NCBI GenBank assembly: GCA_000752035.1
Contig: CCFE01000011.1
Span: 64,501-128,500 of the forward strand
Reading direction: 5' to 3'
From: Bacillus rubiinfantis
Lineage (GTDB): Bacteria; Bacillota; Bacilli; Bacillales; Cytobacillaceae
Length of the DNA stretch: 64,000 nt
Under the pieces are notes generated by a model, which was not told the DNA's origin, ran no database searches, and was given only the letters and a program-made list of their open reading frames with translations. The translations under genes and the position numbers were made by a program. The stretch's first letter is position 1. Every line of letters begins with the position of its first letter. Positions 26,630 to 34,879 of the stretch are shown in pieces.

Positions 26630-28144
26630 ATGAATGTGAAAGAACAAAATATTAATCTCGTCGTAACCGGTCTGCTGCTAGCGATTCTGATGTCAGCAAT
26701 GGATAATACGATTGTAGCAACAGCAATGGGGACAATCGTCTCGGACCTTGGCGGCTTTGATAAGTTCGTTTGGGTTACGTCTGCCTATATGGTTGCGGTC
26801 ATGGCCGGGATGCCGATTTTCGGGAAGCTTTCTGATATGTATGGTCGGAAGCGTTTTTTTATCTTCGGCTTATTGGTTTTTCTTATTGGTTCTGCGTTAT
26901 GCGGGCTTGCTCAAACCATTGTCCAGTTAAGTATTTTCCGGGCAATTCAAGGGATTGGCGGCGGAGCGTTGATGCCGATTGCCTTCACGATTGTGTTTGA
27001 TATCTTCCCTCCGGAGAAGCGCGGGAAAATGACCGGTCTGCTCGGGGCCGTATTTGGCACATCAAGCGTACTGGGGCCGCTATTAGGGGCTTATATCACC
27101 GATTATATCAGCTGGCATTGGATCTTTTATGTCAATATCCCGCTAGGTTTAATTTCAATGGTATTAATTCTTCGTTTCTACCATGAATCCATGGGGCATG
27201 CCAAGCAAAAAATTGATTGGCTCGGGGCAGTCACCTTGATTATTTCTGTTGTCAGCCTTATGTTTGCATTGGAATTAGGCGGAAAAGAATATGCTTGGGA
27301 CTCAATCCAAATTATCACCTTGTTTGGCAGCTTTTTGCTATTCATCATGGTCTTTTTCTTTGCTGAGGTCAGAGCTGAGGAACCGATTTTACCACTATGG
27401 CTGTTTAAACGGAGATTATTTGCCACCTCGCAAATTCTCGCGTTTTTATATGGCGGGACATTTATCATCTTAACGGTGTTCATTCCTATTTACGTGCAAG
27501 CTGTATATGGGGGAACGGCTAAAAATGCTGGCTTTATTCTCACACCGATGATGCTCGGTTCAGTCGCTGGAAGTGCGATTGGCGGGATTTTTTCGACGAA
27601 AACCTCCTACCGGAATCTGATGGTCATCTCGATTATTTCCTATCTTGTCGGTATGTATTTACTGGGGACGATGACGGTTGATACAGCGAGATGGCTGCTC
27701 ACCATTTATATGATTCTTGTCGGCTTTGGCGTTGGCTTCTCGTTCTCATTATTGCCGACCGCCTCGATTCACAATCTTGAACCGCAGTTCCGCGGGACGG
27801 CCAATTCAACTAACTCATTTTTAAGGTCATTTGGAATGACCGTTGGAATTACCATTTTTGGAACGATTCAGAACAATGTTTTTAGTAGTCAGTTGAAAGA
27901 GGCGTTTAAGGGGATGAGCGGAGCTGGGGGTCAATCGTTTGCTATTGGTGACCCGCGCGAAATTTTCCAAGCGAGTGAACGGGTGAAAATTCCTAGCTTT
28001 GTTTTGGATAAGATCGTTGCAGCAATGTCAACCTCGATTACCCATACCTTTTTACTGGCATTAATTCCGATTGCTCTGGCGGCAGTAACAGTTGTGTTTA
28101 TGGGAAAGGTTCGGATTGAAGCAGCGAAGGAAGGTAGCAAGTAA
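26630..28144 (+). CDS. DHA2-family (EmrB/QacA-type) multidrug MFS exporter, 14 TM
   Basis: A 504-residue protein with about 14 hydrophobic segments. Motif D1 (MDNTIVATAMGTIVSDL) and the loop 2-3 motif GKLSDMYGRKRFF are clear. The antiporter motif C region reads GTSSVLGPLLGAYITD. It exports drugs or other amphiphiles using the proton gradient. AAGGAG precedes the ATG. It has its own promoter and terminator and no linked regulator. Confidence 0.92.
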   Translation: MNVKEQNINLVVTGLLLAILMSAMDNTIVATAMGTIVSDLGGFDKFVWVTSAYMVAVMAGMPIFGKLSDMYGRKRFFIFGLLVFLIGSALCGLAQTIVQLSIFRAIQGIGGGALMPIAFTIVFDIFPPEKRGKMTGLLGAVFGTSSVLGPLLGAYITDYISWHWIFYVNIPLGLISMVLILRFYHESMGHAKQKIDWLGAVTLIISVVSLMFALELGGKEYAWDSIQIITLFGSFLLFIMVFFFAEVRAEEPILPLWLFKRRLFATSQILAFLYGGTFIILTVFIPIYVQAVYGGTAKNAGFILTPMMLGSVAGSAIGGIFSTKTSYRNLMVISIISYLVGMYLLGTMTVDTARWLLTIYMILVGFGVGFSFSLLPTASIHNLEPQFRGTANSTNSFLRSFGMTVGITIFGTIQNNVFSSQLKEAFKGMSGAGGQSFAIGDPREIFQASERVKIPSFVLDKIVAAMSTSITHTFLLALIPIALAAVTVVFMGKVRIEAAKEGSK

Positions 28145-28151
28145 CGCAACA

Positions 28152-28187
28152 AAAAGCACTGGAAGCTTCAATCTATCCAGTGCTTTT
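28152..28187. terminator. Bidirectional terminator after the DHA2 exporter
   Basis: AAAAGCACTGGA/TCCAGTGCTTTT, a perfect 12-bp stem with a 12-nt loop. Confidence 0.9.
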
Positions 28188-28238
28188 GTTCTTCATTAAA
28201 ATCAGATGGATTTAGAACAGTAACCTATTAACGTCAAT

Positions 28239-28666
28239 GCTATCGGACAACTTTTTCCGAAAACAGGCCTTTTTGTCCAATAGACCTCTGCTATCGGACA
28301 ACTTTTTCCGAAAACAGGCTTTTTTGTCCAATAGACCTCTGCTATCGGACAACTTTTTCCGAAAACAGGCTTTTTTGTCCAATAGACCGCTGCTATCGGA
28401 CATCTTTTTCCGAAAACAGACTTTTTTGTCCAATAGACCGCTGCTATCGGACAACTTTTTCTGGAAACAGACTTTTTTGTCCAATAGACCGCTGCTATCG
28501 GACAACTTTTTCCGAAATCAGGCTTTTTTGTCCAATAGACCTCTGCTATCGGACAACTTTTTCCGAAATCAGGCTTTTTTGTCCAATAGACCGCTTCTAT
28601 TGGACAACTTTTTTCGAAAACAGGCTTTTTTGTCCAATAGACCGCTGCTATCGGACAACTTTTTCT
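28239..28666. repeat. Tandem array of terminator-like hairpins, exact 51-bp period
   Basis: GCTATCGGACAA-type units start at 28239, 28290, 28341, 28392, 28443, 28494, 28545, 28596 and 28647. That is nine starts and eight complete 51-bp periods with no indels. Between units TTGTCCAATAG lies next to CTATCGGACAA with a 7-nt loop, so eight near-perfect 11-bp hairpins form, each followed on the plus strand by CTTTTTCC. Because 51 is divisible by three, long 17-residue-repeat frames exist on both strands. None has a ribosome site and I treat the array as non-coding. Confidence 0.93.
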
Positions 28667-28682
28667 AAATCTTATGTAAAAG

Positions 28683-28712
28683 TGTCCCATAGACTGCAAC
28701 AGCTATGGGACA
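28683..28712 (-). terminator. Terminator of the acidic-tail protein gene
   Basis: TGTCCCATAG/CTATGGGACA, a perfect 10-bp stem with a 10-nt loop; the minus strand continues CTTTTAC. The arms resemble the hairpins of the neighbouring 51-bp array. Confidence 0.8.
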
Positions 28713-28721
28713 GATTTCCAC

Positions 28722-29120
28722 TTATACCTCGATGTCTTTACCTTCTTCAACAATATGGAACAGCAAGTGAGCCAGGTGATGAATTGGACCATAGGCTTCC
28801 TCATCTTCATCATCGACTTCATCGCCGAATTCAAGGTCATTTAAGTAAAGTGCCATAAACTCATAAAAGTCACTCAATTGAAAAGCATAGCAGCCAACCG
28901 GCTCCTCGCTGTCTTCCTCGTATTGCAGCACCATATAAGAAATGGCTCCATCCTTATCGGCCCCGTCAAAAAACACAAAAAAGCCGATGTTGGTATCAAG
29001 TTCAAATAGATGTCTAGTTCCGCCCTCTGTTGCCTTATCAAAATCGTCTTGATTCAATTTCTGAATCTGCATTGTATCAACATGGTCCTCTTGATGAAAA
29101 CTGACAACAAATGATTTCAT
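28722..29120 (-). CDS. Conserved-looking hypothetical protein with acidic linker
   Basis: I do not recognise this 132-residue protein. It has a good ribosome site (GGAGGAG, 5 nt before ATG). It reads as a compact alpha/beta domain (about 1-90, with LFELDTNIGFFVFFDG and YMVLQYEEDSEEP). A very acidic stretch (GDEVDDEDEEAYGP, about 100-113) and a His-containing C-terminal helix (HHLAHLLFHIVEEG) follow. No signal peptide or membrane helix is seen. It is monocistronic and convergent with the DHA2 exporter, so the neighbours give no functional hint. Confidence 0.75.
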   Translation of the reverse strand: MKSFVVSFHQEDHVDTMQIQKLNQDDFDKATEGGTRHLFELDTNIGFFVFFDGADKDGAISYMVLQYEEDSEEPVGCYAFQLSDFYEFMALYLNDLEFGDEVDDEDEEAYGPIHHLAHLLFHIVEEGKDIEV

Positions 29121-29575
29121 AGTATCTCCTCCAGCTACAAATTAATAACCACATAATAAGAGTATACCCTAATATGGAAACCAATATTTGAAATCTTTTT
29201 TCACCAATTTTTACTGAGACCTTAGTATTAACAATAACCGACTGTTTGCTCATTCAGTGTATCGGTTCATAGTTATAATTAGCATCCATCGTTTAATCCA
29301 TTGTGTTGACGCTCATAAATCATTTACTAAAGGAATTTCAGCCTTAACGCACATCAAATGACAATACATTCTTATATCCTTACTTTAACATCTCCTCATT
29401 TCGTGTCTAATTTCTTGGGTAGATTATAATTACTCCCCTTATAATATTGCTTTAAGTCTAATTTTGTGTGTTTCCGGTTGTTGACCACCATAAAGGTTAA
29501 AAGGGGTTCATTTAGGAGTGTTGGTAAACCAGCTATATTGCCAGGGCAGTTCCATTAGCTATTGTTGTAGGGAAT
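29121..29575. other. Gene-free spacer
   Basis: About 450 bp of AT-rich sequence upstream of the acidic-tail gene and beyond the corA terminator. It has stop codons in every frame and no recognisable RNA. The section 29500-29570 is slightly less AT-rich but carries no credible frame. Confidence 0.5.
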
Positions 29576-29608
29576 TGTAAAAAAATCCAGCCTGCAGTGG
29601 ACTGGATT
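29576..29608 (-). terminator. Terminator of corA
   Basis: AATCCAG/CTGGATT with an 11-nt loop; on the minus strand it is followed by TTTTT. Confidence 0.85.
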
Positions 29609-30547
29609 CTAGAAATATTTCTTTTTCCAAAAAATAAACGCTGTTAAAATAGCAAAAACACCTGATATTGTAAAGGGGATGACATAAGCACGCGTGATGT
29701 GCTGAAACGGAAGATCCACATTCATCCCATAAAAACTTGCTACCATCGTGGGTAATGCAAGTATAATAGTGATTGAGGTTAGGAACTTCATAACGATGTT
29801 TAAATTATTAGAAATAATTGATGCGAATGCATTCATCATGCCCGTTAAAATCGTATGATATGTTTCTGCCATCTCAATCGCCTGGGTGTTTTCAATGATG
29901 ACATCCTCTAATAAATCCTTATCTTCTTCATACATTCTGACATAATTAAAACGCAGGATTTTATCTAAGACAACTTTATTTGCTTTCAATGAAGTCGTAA
30001 AATAGACTAAACTTTTTTCCAAGGCTAAGAACGCATATAGTTCTTTATTTTTCAATGATTGATGAACAACTTTTTCAATCTCATTTGTTTTCTTATTAAT
30101 TTGCTTTAGATAACGTAGATAATAAGAAGAAATCGCAAATAAAAGCTGTAAGGCAAAGCGTGTCTTTTTAAAGGTAAAGAACTCCTTTACGCGGTTACGG
30201 CGAAACTCATCAATAATCGGTGAGTCCTTTAAGGATACCGTAATCACATTTTCGTCGGTAAGAACGATACCGATTGGGATTGTCTCATAGACTGCCATCC
30301 CCGATTCATCGCGAACGATATACGGAAAGTCGACAATAATATACACACGACCATCATCACGTTCTATCCGCGGCCGTTCTTCGTCGTCCAGTGCGTCTCG
30401 GATAATATCGACATCGACTTGTGTATCCATTGAGACTTTATGAATTTCTTCTGCCGTTGGTGCATACATATTAATCCAGCAGCCTTTAGAAATATCATCT
30501 ACCTTTTCTAACACCCTCGTTTCGGTACTTTTAAAAATTTCCAACAT
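29609..30547 (-). CDS. corA: CorA-family magnesium/divalent cation transporter
   Basis: The protein has 312 residues from the ATG at 30547 (AGGAGG 8 nt upstream); the longer frame from 30583 has no ribosome site. The large cytoplasmic N-terminal domain ends in a long helix. Two C-terminal membrane helices carry the signature YGMNVDLPF between them. CorA pentamers import Mg2+ (or Co2+/Ni2+). The gene follows a CDF efflux gene on the same strand but has its own promoter and a structured leader, suggesting ion- or stress-dependent control. Confidence 0.93.
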   Translation of the reverse strand: MLEIFKSTETRVLEKVDDISKGCWINMYAPTAEEIHKVSMDTQVDVDIIRDALDDEERPRIERDDGRVYIIVDFPYIVRDESGMAVYETIPIGIVLTDENVITVSLKDSPIIDEFRRNRVKEFFTFKKTRFALQLLFAISSYYLRYLKQINKKTNEIEKVVHQSLKNKELYAFLALEKSLVYFTTSLKANKVVLDKILRFNYVRMYEEDKDLLEDVIIENTQAIEMAETYHTILTGMMNAFASIISNNLNIVMKFLTSITIILALPTMVASFYGMNVDLPFQHITRAYVIPFTISGVFAILTAFIFWKKKYF

Positions 30548-30594
30548 CGTAACAACCTCCTCACATCTAGTTGAGGAAGCCAATAACCCTTCGA

Positions 30595-30686
30595 GAGTTG
30601 ATATTCTTGATATTCAAAGAAACATTGACTTCCCCATACCTACTACTCGGGTCGGGATCTAGCGAATAACTCAAAAATATCAACTC
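30595..30686 (-). promoter_or_regulatory. Structured 92-nt leader element upstream of corA
   Basis: GAGTTGATATT at one end pairs perfectly (11 bp) with AATATCAACTC at the other. The stem continues with TTG/CAA and TATTC/GAATA separated by small internal loops. The apical part holds ATCCCGACCC and ATGGGGAAGTC, which can form a further stem. There is no U-tract, so it is not a terminator for the upstream gene. It does not match the M-box or yybP-ykoY consensus as I know them. It lies 48 nt before the corA start codon. Confidence 0.6.
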
Positions 30687-30765
30687 CTTTACCAATGAAT
30701 TAAATAAGCAGTCCGGTCTTGATCCGCACCGCTCATTAAATACGATTTAATTTTTATCCTTTCTT

Positions 30766-30794
30766 ATCATAAACCCAAATCACTAAAAGTACAA
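30766..30794 (-). promoter_or_regulatory. Likely sigma-A promoter of corA
   Basis: On the minus strand TTGTAC (30794-30789) and TATGAT (30771-30766) are separated by 17 nt. This gives a leader of about 210 nt that contains the structured element. Confidence 0.55.
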
Positions 30795-30820
30795 ACCTGT
30801 TTTTTACTGCCAATTTCTCT

Positions 30821-31708
30821 TTACGGATAATATGGGTTTAAATGTATCAATACTTCATGAATATTATCATTGCGATCCATTAGTTTTCCTTTAATTTGTT
30901 TAGCTAAATCATGACCTTCTTTAATCGTTTTGAAGTGATCAATGGAGATCCGCAAATCCACCAGTACATAATGGCCATGTTCTCTTGCTCGAATCCGGTC
31001 AATCCGCTTTACTTCGGGAAATTCATTGATAATCATAATATATTCATCAATCGTCTCAGTGTTAATATTCCGCTCTAATAATATATCAAAGGCTTCGGTT
31101 AACATTTCCTTGGCAATTTTAAAAATTAAATAGGCAACAAAAATACTGGCAACCTTGTCCCCGTATAGTAGATATTGAATATCTAGGCGCTCGCCAATAA
31201 TTGATAATAGCACCCCAATGGCCGCTGCTATCGATGCAACAATATCTGCTTTATGGTCAAAGGCAATCGCTTCAATCGCCTTACTATTATGTTGTTGGGC
31301 AACATGAAGTGAGCTGCGGTATAGAATAATTTTTGCAAAAAAGGAAAACAGCGCTACCCCCACCGCGAGAATACTCGGTGACTCCACCTCATGAAAGAAA
31401 CCGGCAATCCCTTCGTAGACAACATAGATTGATACAAGTAGGAGTAAAATACCAACAATTTCAGAAACGATGACTTCTGCTTTCCCATGCCCGTAAGGAT
31501 GCTCCTTATCAGCCGGCTTATTGGCAATTTTGATTACCAAGAGGACGATGACGGAGGCAAATACGTCAGCGGCGGAGTGAATCCCATCCGCAAAGACGGC
31601 ATCACTATTTCCCAACCAGCCGATAATAATTTTCCCCAAGGTAAGAATGACGTTACTAATTAAGCTTATCCAGGCTATTCTCTTAGCCAGTGTTTCTCTC
31701 ATGACCAT
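30821..31708 (-). CDS. Cation diffusion facilitator (CDF) metal efflux protein
   Basis: A 295-residue protein with six hydrophobic segments and a C-terminal cytoplasmic domain (about 210-295). Metal-site motifs are HSAAD on TM2 (in FADGIHSAADV) and DHKAD on TM5; the loop EHPYGHGKAE is a CDF signature. HxxxD plus DxxxD sites occur in zinc, iron and manganese exporters. Bacillus MneP/MneS manganese exporters are the closest family I can name, but the metal is not proven. AGGTGGT lies 5 nt before the ATG. Confidence 0.88.
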   Translation of the reverse strand: MVMRETLAKRIAWISLISNVILTLGKIIIGWLGNSDAVFADGIHSAADVFASVIVLLVIKIANKPADKEHPYGHGKAEVIVSEIVGILLLLVSIYVVYEGIAGFFHEVESPSILAVGVALFSFFAKIILYRSSLHVAQQHNSKAIEAIAFDHKADIVASIAAAIGVLLSIIGERLDIQYLLYGDKVASIFVAYLIFKIAKEMLTEAFDILLERNINTETIDEYIMIINEFPEVKRIDRIRAREHGHYVLVDLRISIDHFKTIKEGHDLAKQIKGKLMDRNDNIHEVLIHLNPYYP

Positions 31709-31790
31709 ACTAAACCACCTTCATAAAACCTATAGAAACAATGCAACTATACATTAATTTAATAAGAAAAAACAACTTTTTAGACAGAAA

Positions 31791-31934
31791 TTAACTAGGT
31801 GGATTTTCTTCATGTTCTTTTGCAATCATCTCAGCTTCTTCCAATACAGCAATTCTGTTGATTTGGTCGTGAATATAATGGAACGCATGATCCAGTTCTT
31901 CACGTGTTGGAAATTGCATTTGCTTGTTATTCAT
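31791..31934 (-). CDS. Small 47-residue hypothetical protein
   Basis: The ATG at 31934 has GGAAGTGG 5 nt upstream. The short frame begins MNNKQMQFPTREELDHAF and ends EHEENPPS before a TAA. It is hydrophilic, probably one or two helices (DQINRIAVLEEAEMIAKE), with no signal or metal motif. It is divergent from yozQ and upstream of the CDF gene. Codon usage and ribosome site support a real gene; the function is unknown. Confidence 0.65.
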   Translation of the reverse strand: MNNKQMQFPTREELDHAFHYIHDQINRIAVLEEAEMIAKEHEENPPS

Positions 31935-32029
31935 GTTGACCACTTCCTTAAGTGTTTTTGTTTTCATGGAGTAATCTTACTCATAATAGAAAAAATACTG
32001 TTATACCATATAAGAAAGGAGTGTTACGA

Positions 32030-32236
32030 ATGGCAAAAAAAGATCCGAAAAAGGGAACTGAAGTAGCCGGGAGTTTCTTTCACCCGAGCTATTACCATAA
32101 TTCCGACCCCCTATCCACTGGATTTGCGACGACACATGAGCAAGTGAGTGACGCTTATGCAGAAGGACAAATCGGTGCTGTCATTGATGATGTAGCTGGA
32201 GAAGATATTCCGATTCCAGAGAAAGGATACGAATAA
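32030..32236 (+). CDS. yozQ: YozQ family protein (DUF4025)
   Basis: The protein has 68 residues from the ATG at 32030, which has AAGGAG 7 nt upstream; the longer frame from 31952 is not supported. The core FATTHEQVSDAYAEGQI and the end IPIPEKGYE fit the small YozQ/DUF4025 family of bacilli, whose role is unknown. It is soluble, hydrophilic and monocistronic with a perfect terminator. The family name is from memory and should be verified. Confidence 0.75.
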   Translation: MAKKDPKKGTEVAGSFFHPSYYHNSDPLSTGFATTHEQVSDAYAEGQIGAVIDDVAGEDIPIPEKGYE

Positions 32237-32246
32237 TAACAGTAGA

Positions 32247-32284
32247 GAAAACAGCTCTCATGACTGAAAGCTGTTTTCTTTTTT
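32247..32284. terminator. Bidirectional terminator between yozQ and yteA
   Basis: GAAAACAGCT/AGCTGTTTTC, a perfect 10-bp stem with a 12-nt loop, then a T-run. Confidence 0.9.
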
Positions 32285-32288
32285 GCTC

Positions 32289-33047
32289 TTACCTCTCGTC
32301 ATCCTCCACATATGGGTCGTGTTCAAATGCCGGCAGGTCGCCGAAGGTTGTCATGATCCCTTCTTCATCGAGGGCCGCTTCATATTGTTCATGCTGCATA
32401 TTGGGGTAAACTGTAATATTTTTTCCATATATATCATTCCCAACAAAATTTTCAAAATCCTCCACATAGCCGATTGATTCCTCCGGCTCGTTATAAACAT
32501 CGTTGTAATGATCTGTTGGATAAGCGAGATCAGATGGTGTATCTGACGTCCCCCATTCGGCAACCGCCTGCCATGAGTCTTCAGCATCAAAGGCGACATT
32601 CTCATCTTGTTCATCCATATCAAATTTTCCAAAAGGAGGTAACAACACACCCTCCTCAATCGGTCTAGTATGAGAAGTGACTTGGTCAGGGCTATGTTCA
32701 ATACAATAGGTTGTATTTGGCAAAGCCTCAAGTCGCTCAAACGGAATTTCCTTCCCGCACACCTCACACTTTCCATAGGTTCCATTTTCCATCGCGGTCA
32801 GGGCCTTGTCGATGTTGCCAAGCTGCAGTTTATAATGCTCGAGCAAGGCATTGTCTTTTTCACGTTCATATAGGTCAGTTGCCTCATCGGCCGGATGATT
32901 ATCATAGCTTGATAATTCGCCCATCGCTTCATGATAATGTCCTCTTTCAAAGCCTAGATGGTCATTTTGCTCGAGGCGTTCTACTACATCCGCTTTTTCT
33001 TCCAATAATTTAAGTCGTAACTCAGCAAGTTTTGCTGTTGATAACAT
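32289..33047 (-). CDS. yteA: YteA family sporulation-associated DksA/TraR-type zinc-finger protein
   Basis: The protein has 252 residues from the ATG at 33047, which has AAGGGG 7 nt upstream; the ATG at 33053 is too close to it. An N-terminal coiled-coil helical region (about 1-105) leads to the zinc finger CEVCGKEIPFERL...YCIEH (about 112-137). The tail is acidic and rich in Tyr/Glu. YteA homologues occur across endospore formers, and DksA-like folds bind RNA polymerase, but YteA's role is not settled. The fourth metal ligand appears to be His rather than Cys. Confidence 0.85.
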   Translation of the reverse strand: MLSTAKLAELRLKLLEEKADVVERLEQNDHLGFERGHYHEAMGELSSYDNHPADEATDLYEREKDNALLEHYKLQLGNIDKALTAMENGTYGKCEVCGKEIPFERLEALPNTTYCIEHSPDQVTSHTRPIEEGVLLPPFGKFDMDEQDENVAFDAEDSWQAVAEWGTSDTPSDLAYPTDHYNDVYNEPEESIGYVEDFENFVGNDIYGKNITVYPNMQHEQYEAALDEEGIMTTFGDLPAFEHDPYVEDDER

Positions 33048-33214
33048 CTTCATACCCCTTTCAGAGAAAGCACATGTCTTTTCACATCTATCTTAAAAAC
33101 TAATCTGCAGTTTCATCTTCCTTTATATTTTCATTACAATGACGAATGATTATGTACTAAAATTTCAATTCCATCAAAATCCAAGAGTTCAAACCGAATA
33201 AGAAACAAGCCGAA

Positions 33215-33293
33215 GTGTATCTTAAGAAATGTACTTCAAAGATACACATTTCATAATTAAGAAATTCAGCAAACATAGCTGCTTAATTTTTTC
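33215..33293 (+). promoter_or_regulatory. Leader with overlapping hairpins and a terminator-like stem before the 51-residue gene
   Basis: GTGTATCTT (33215-33223) pairs with AAGATACAC (33239-33247). The overlapping GAAATGT can instead pair with ACATTTC. AATTAAG (33255-33261) with CTTAATT (33282-33288), plus an inner AGC/GCT, forms a stem followed by six Ts. These alternatives cannot all form together, which suggests attenuation, though a plain terminator is possible. Confidence 0.4.
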
Positions 33294-33310
33294 AGAAAGG
33301 GTGTCTCACA

Positions 33311-33466
33311 TTGGTAAATGAAAACTTTGAAAAATTTAGATCCGTACAACGGAAACATGAAGGTGAATATTTAGGTACAGACCGAAAACAACCGCCAGGT
33401 ATCAATGACCGTGGCTATAATAACCAAAGCAATAGCGATAAGTCACCAGGAGCAACAGGAAAATAA
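33311..33466 (+). CDS. Small 51-residue hypothetical protein
   Basis: A TTG start with AAGGGTG upstream. The frame begins with VNENFEKFRSVQRKHEGEY and ends SPGATGK. It is highly hydrophilic, rich in Asn, Gly and Lys, with an R-K-Q-P-P-G-I-N-D-R-G-Y central stretch and no signal or cysteine. Composition is reminiscent of small spore-associated or disordered proteins, but no family is recognised. It lies 12 nt before the permease start, so the two are probably co-transcribed. Confidence 0.6.
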   Translation: MVNENFEKFRSVQRKHEGEYLGTDRKQPPGINDRGYNNQSNSDKSPGATGK

Positions 33467-33478
33467 AGGAGAAATTTA

Positions 33479-34837
33479 ATGGGTAATTCAAAATCAGGAG
33501 AAAAGGGTAACAATTTAAAATGGTGGCAGCTTTCTTTGTTTGGGGTTGGCTGTACAATTGGAACAGGTTTTTTTCTTGGCTCAAGCTTGGCCATTAAAAT
33601 GACGGGACCCTCCCTGCTGATTGCCTATCTCATTGCCGCAGTGGGTACATTTATGGTTTTTGATGCCCTGTCAAGAATGACAGCACAAGAACCATTAGAG
33701 GGCGGATTTAGATCCTATGCCAAAAAAGCATATGGCCGCTGGGCCGGATTCAGCAGCGGCTGGGTGTACTGGGTTTCCGAGGTGCTTATCATGGGAAGCC
33801 AAATGACGGCATTGTCAATTTTTTCCCGCTTTTGGTTTCCTAAAGTTCCGCTGTGGCTGTTTGCGGCGGGGTATGCCACTCTCGGACTAGTTGTGGTTTT
33901 AATCGGGGTTGGCTTATTAAATAAATTAGAAAATATTTTGGCCTTGATTAAAATATCAGCAATCCTCATGTTTATCATTATTGCTTTACTGGCCATTTTT
34001 GGTGTGATTGATGGCAACCGGGCGATTGATTATCCAAACAGCAAAAAAGAGATTCTTCCTGGTGGAGTCAAAGGCTTATGGTCGGCCGTAATTTTTGCCT
34101 ATTATGCCTTTGGAGGAATTGAGATCCTGGGATTGATGGCAACAAAATTAAAGGACCCAAAAGAGGCACCAAAAGCAGGCCGCGTTATGTTATTTTCGCT
34201 AATGATTATTTATGCCATCTCAATCGGGCTGGCAGTAACGATGGTGTCTTGGGATAAATTTAATGCTGAGGAAAGTCCGTTTGTCATTGCCTTAGCTGCC
34301 TATAAGTTATCATTTGTTCCACATATTTTTAATGGCGCCTTAATCATCGCTGGTTTTTCAACAATGGTCGCCTCGCTTTACGGAGTGACGAGCGTACTGG
34401 TAACACTGGCAGAAGAAGGCGATGCCCCGCCGAGTTTCGCAAAAAAAGGCAAACTAAAGGTACCGTTGCCAACGTTAATTCTAACCATGCTCGGAATTTC
34501 CGCATCTGTTGTTTCAGCTTTGCTAATGCCGAATCGAATTTATGAGTATCTAACAACGGCGGCTGGATTGATGCTCCTATACAATTGGATTTTCATTCTT
34601 GCCTCACCGCGAAAACTGTTAGAACTAACAAAAGGCGACAAAATTAAATATGTAATTGGCACCGTATTTATCTTAATTGCGATTAGTGGCACCCTGTTTC
34701 ATGATACAAGCAGGCCCGGTTTCTTTATTAGTTTAGCCTTTATCGGTGTAATCGGCGGGCTTACCCTAATCATGAACGCAAAATGGAAAAAGAAACGCAA
34801 ACGGAAACGGATTTTATATCCATGGCCGACAGCTTAA
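33479..34837 (+). CDS. Amino-acid permease (APC superfamily)
   Basis: A 452-residue protein with about 12 hydrophobic segments. The APC opening WWQLSLFGVGCTIGTGFFLGSS (TM1 with the GxGTG-like substrate loop) and the TM6 region FAYYAFGGIEILG are clear. It should import an amino acid with protons; the substrate is unknown. AAAGGAG lies 7 nt before the ATG. The tail is short and very basic (KKKRKRKRI). A bidirectional terminator separates it from the convergent LysE gene. Confidence 0.88.
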   Translation: MGNSKSGEKGNNLKWWQLSLFGVGCTIGTGFFLGSSLAIKMTGPSLLIAYLIAAVGTFMVFDALSRMTAQEPLEGGFRSYAKKAYGRWAGFSSGWVYWVSEVLIMGSQMTALSIFSRFWFPKVPLWLFAAGYATLGLVVVLIGVGLLNKLENILALIKISAILMFIIIALLAIFGVIDGNRAIDYPNSKKEILPGGVKGLWSAVIFAYYAFGGIEILGLMATKLKDPKEAPKAGRVMLFSLMIIYAISIGLAVTMVSWDKFNAEESPFVIALAAYKLSFVPHIFNGALIIAGFSTMVASLYGVTSVLVTLAEEGDAPPSFAKKGKLKVPLPTLILTMLGISASVVSALLMPNRIYEYLTTAAGLMLLYNWIFILASPRKLLELTKGDKIKYVIGTVFILIAISGTLFHDTSRPGFFISLAFIGVIGGLTLIMNAKWKKKRKRKRILYPWPTA

Positions 34838-34844
34838 CAATATT

Positions 34845-34879
34845 AAACAGCTAGCAGAATACACTGCTAGCTGTTTTTT
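34845..34879. terminator. Bidirectional terminator between the permease and LysE-type genes
   Basis: AAACAGCTAGCAG/CTGCTAGCTGTTT, a perfect 13-bp stem with a T-run on the plus strand. Confidence 0.92.

Noticed and set aside
28202..28699. A 165-codon minus-strand frame and a 143-codon plus-strand frame encoding 17-residue repeats
   Set aside because: They arise because the 51-bp repeat period is divisible by three. Both strands and several frames are open, there is no ribosome site and the DNA forms hairpins.
30595..30686. corA leader considered as an M-box, yybP-ykoY or NiCo riboswitch
   Set aside because: None of the conserved core sequences known to me for these classes is visible; kept as unassigned.
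31952..32029. N-terminal extension of yozQ
   Set aside because: No ribosome site; the ATG at 32030 has AAGGAG and gives the family-like start.
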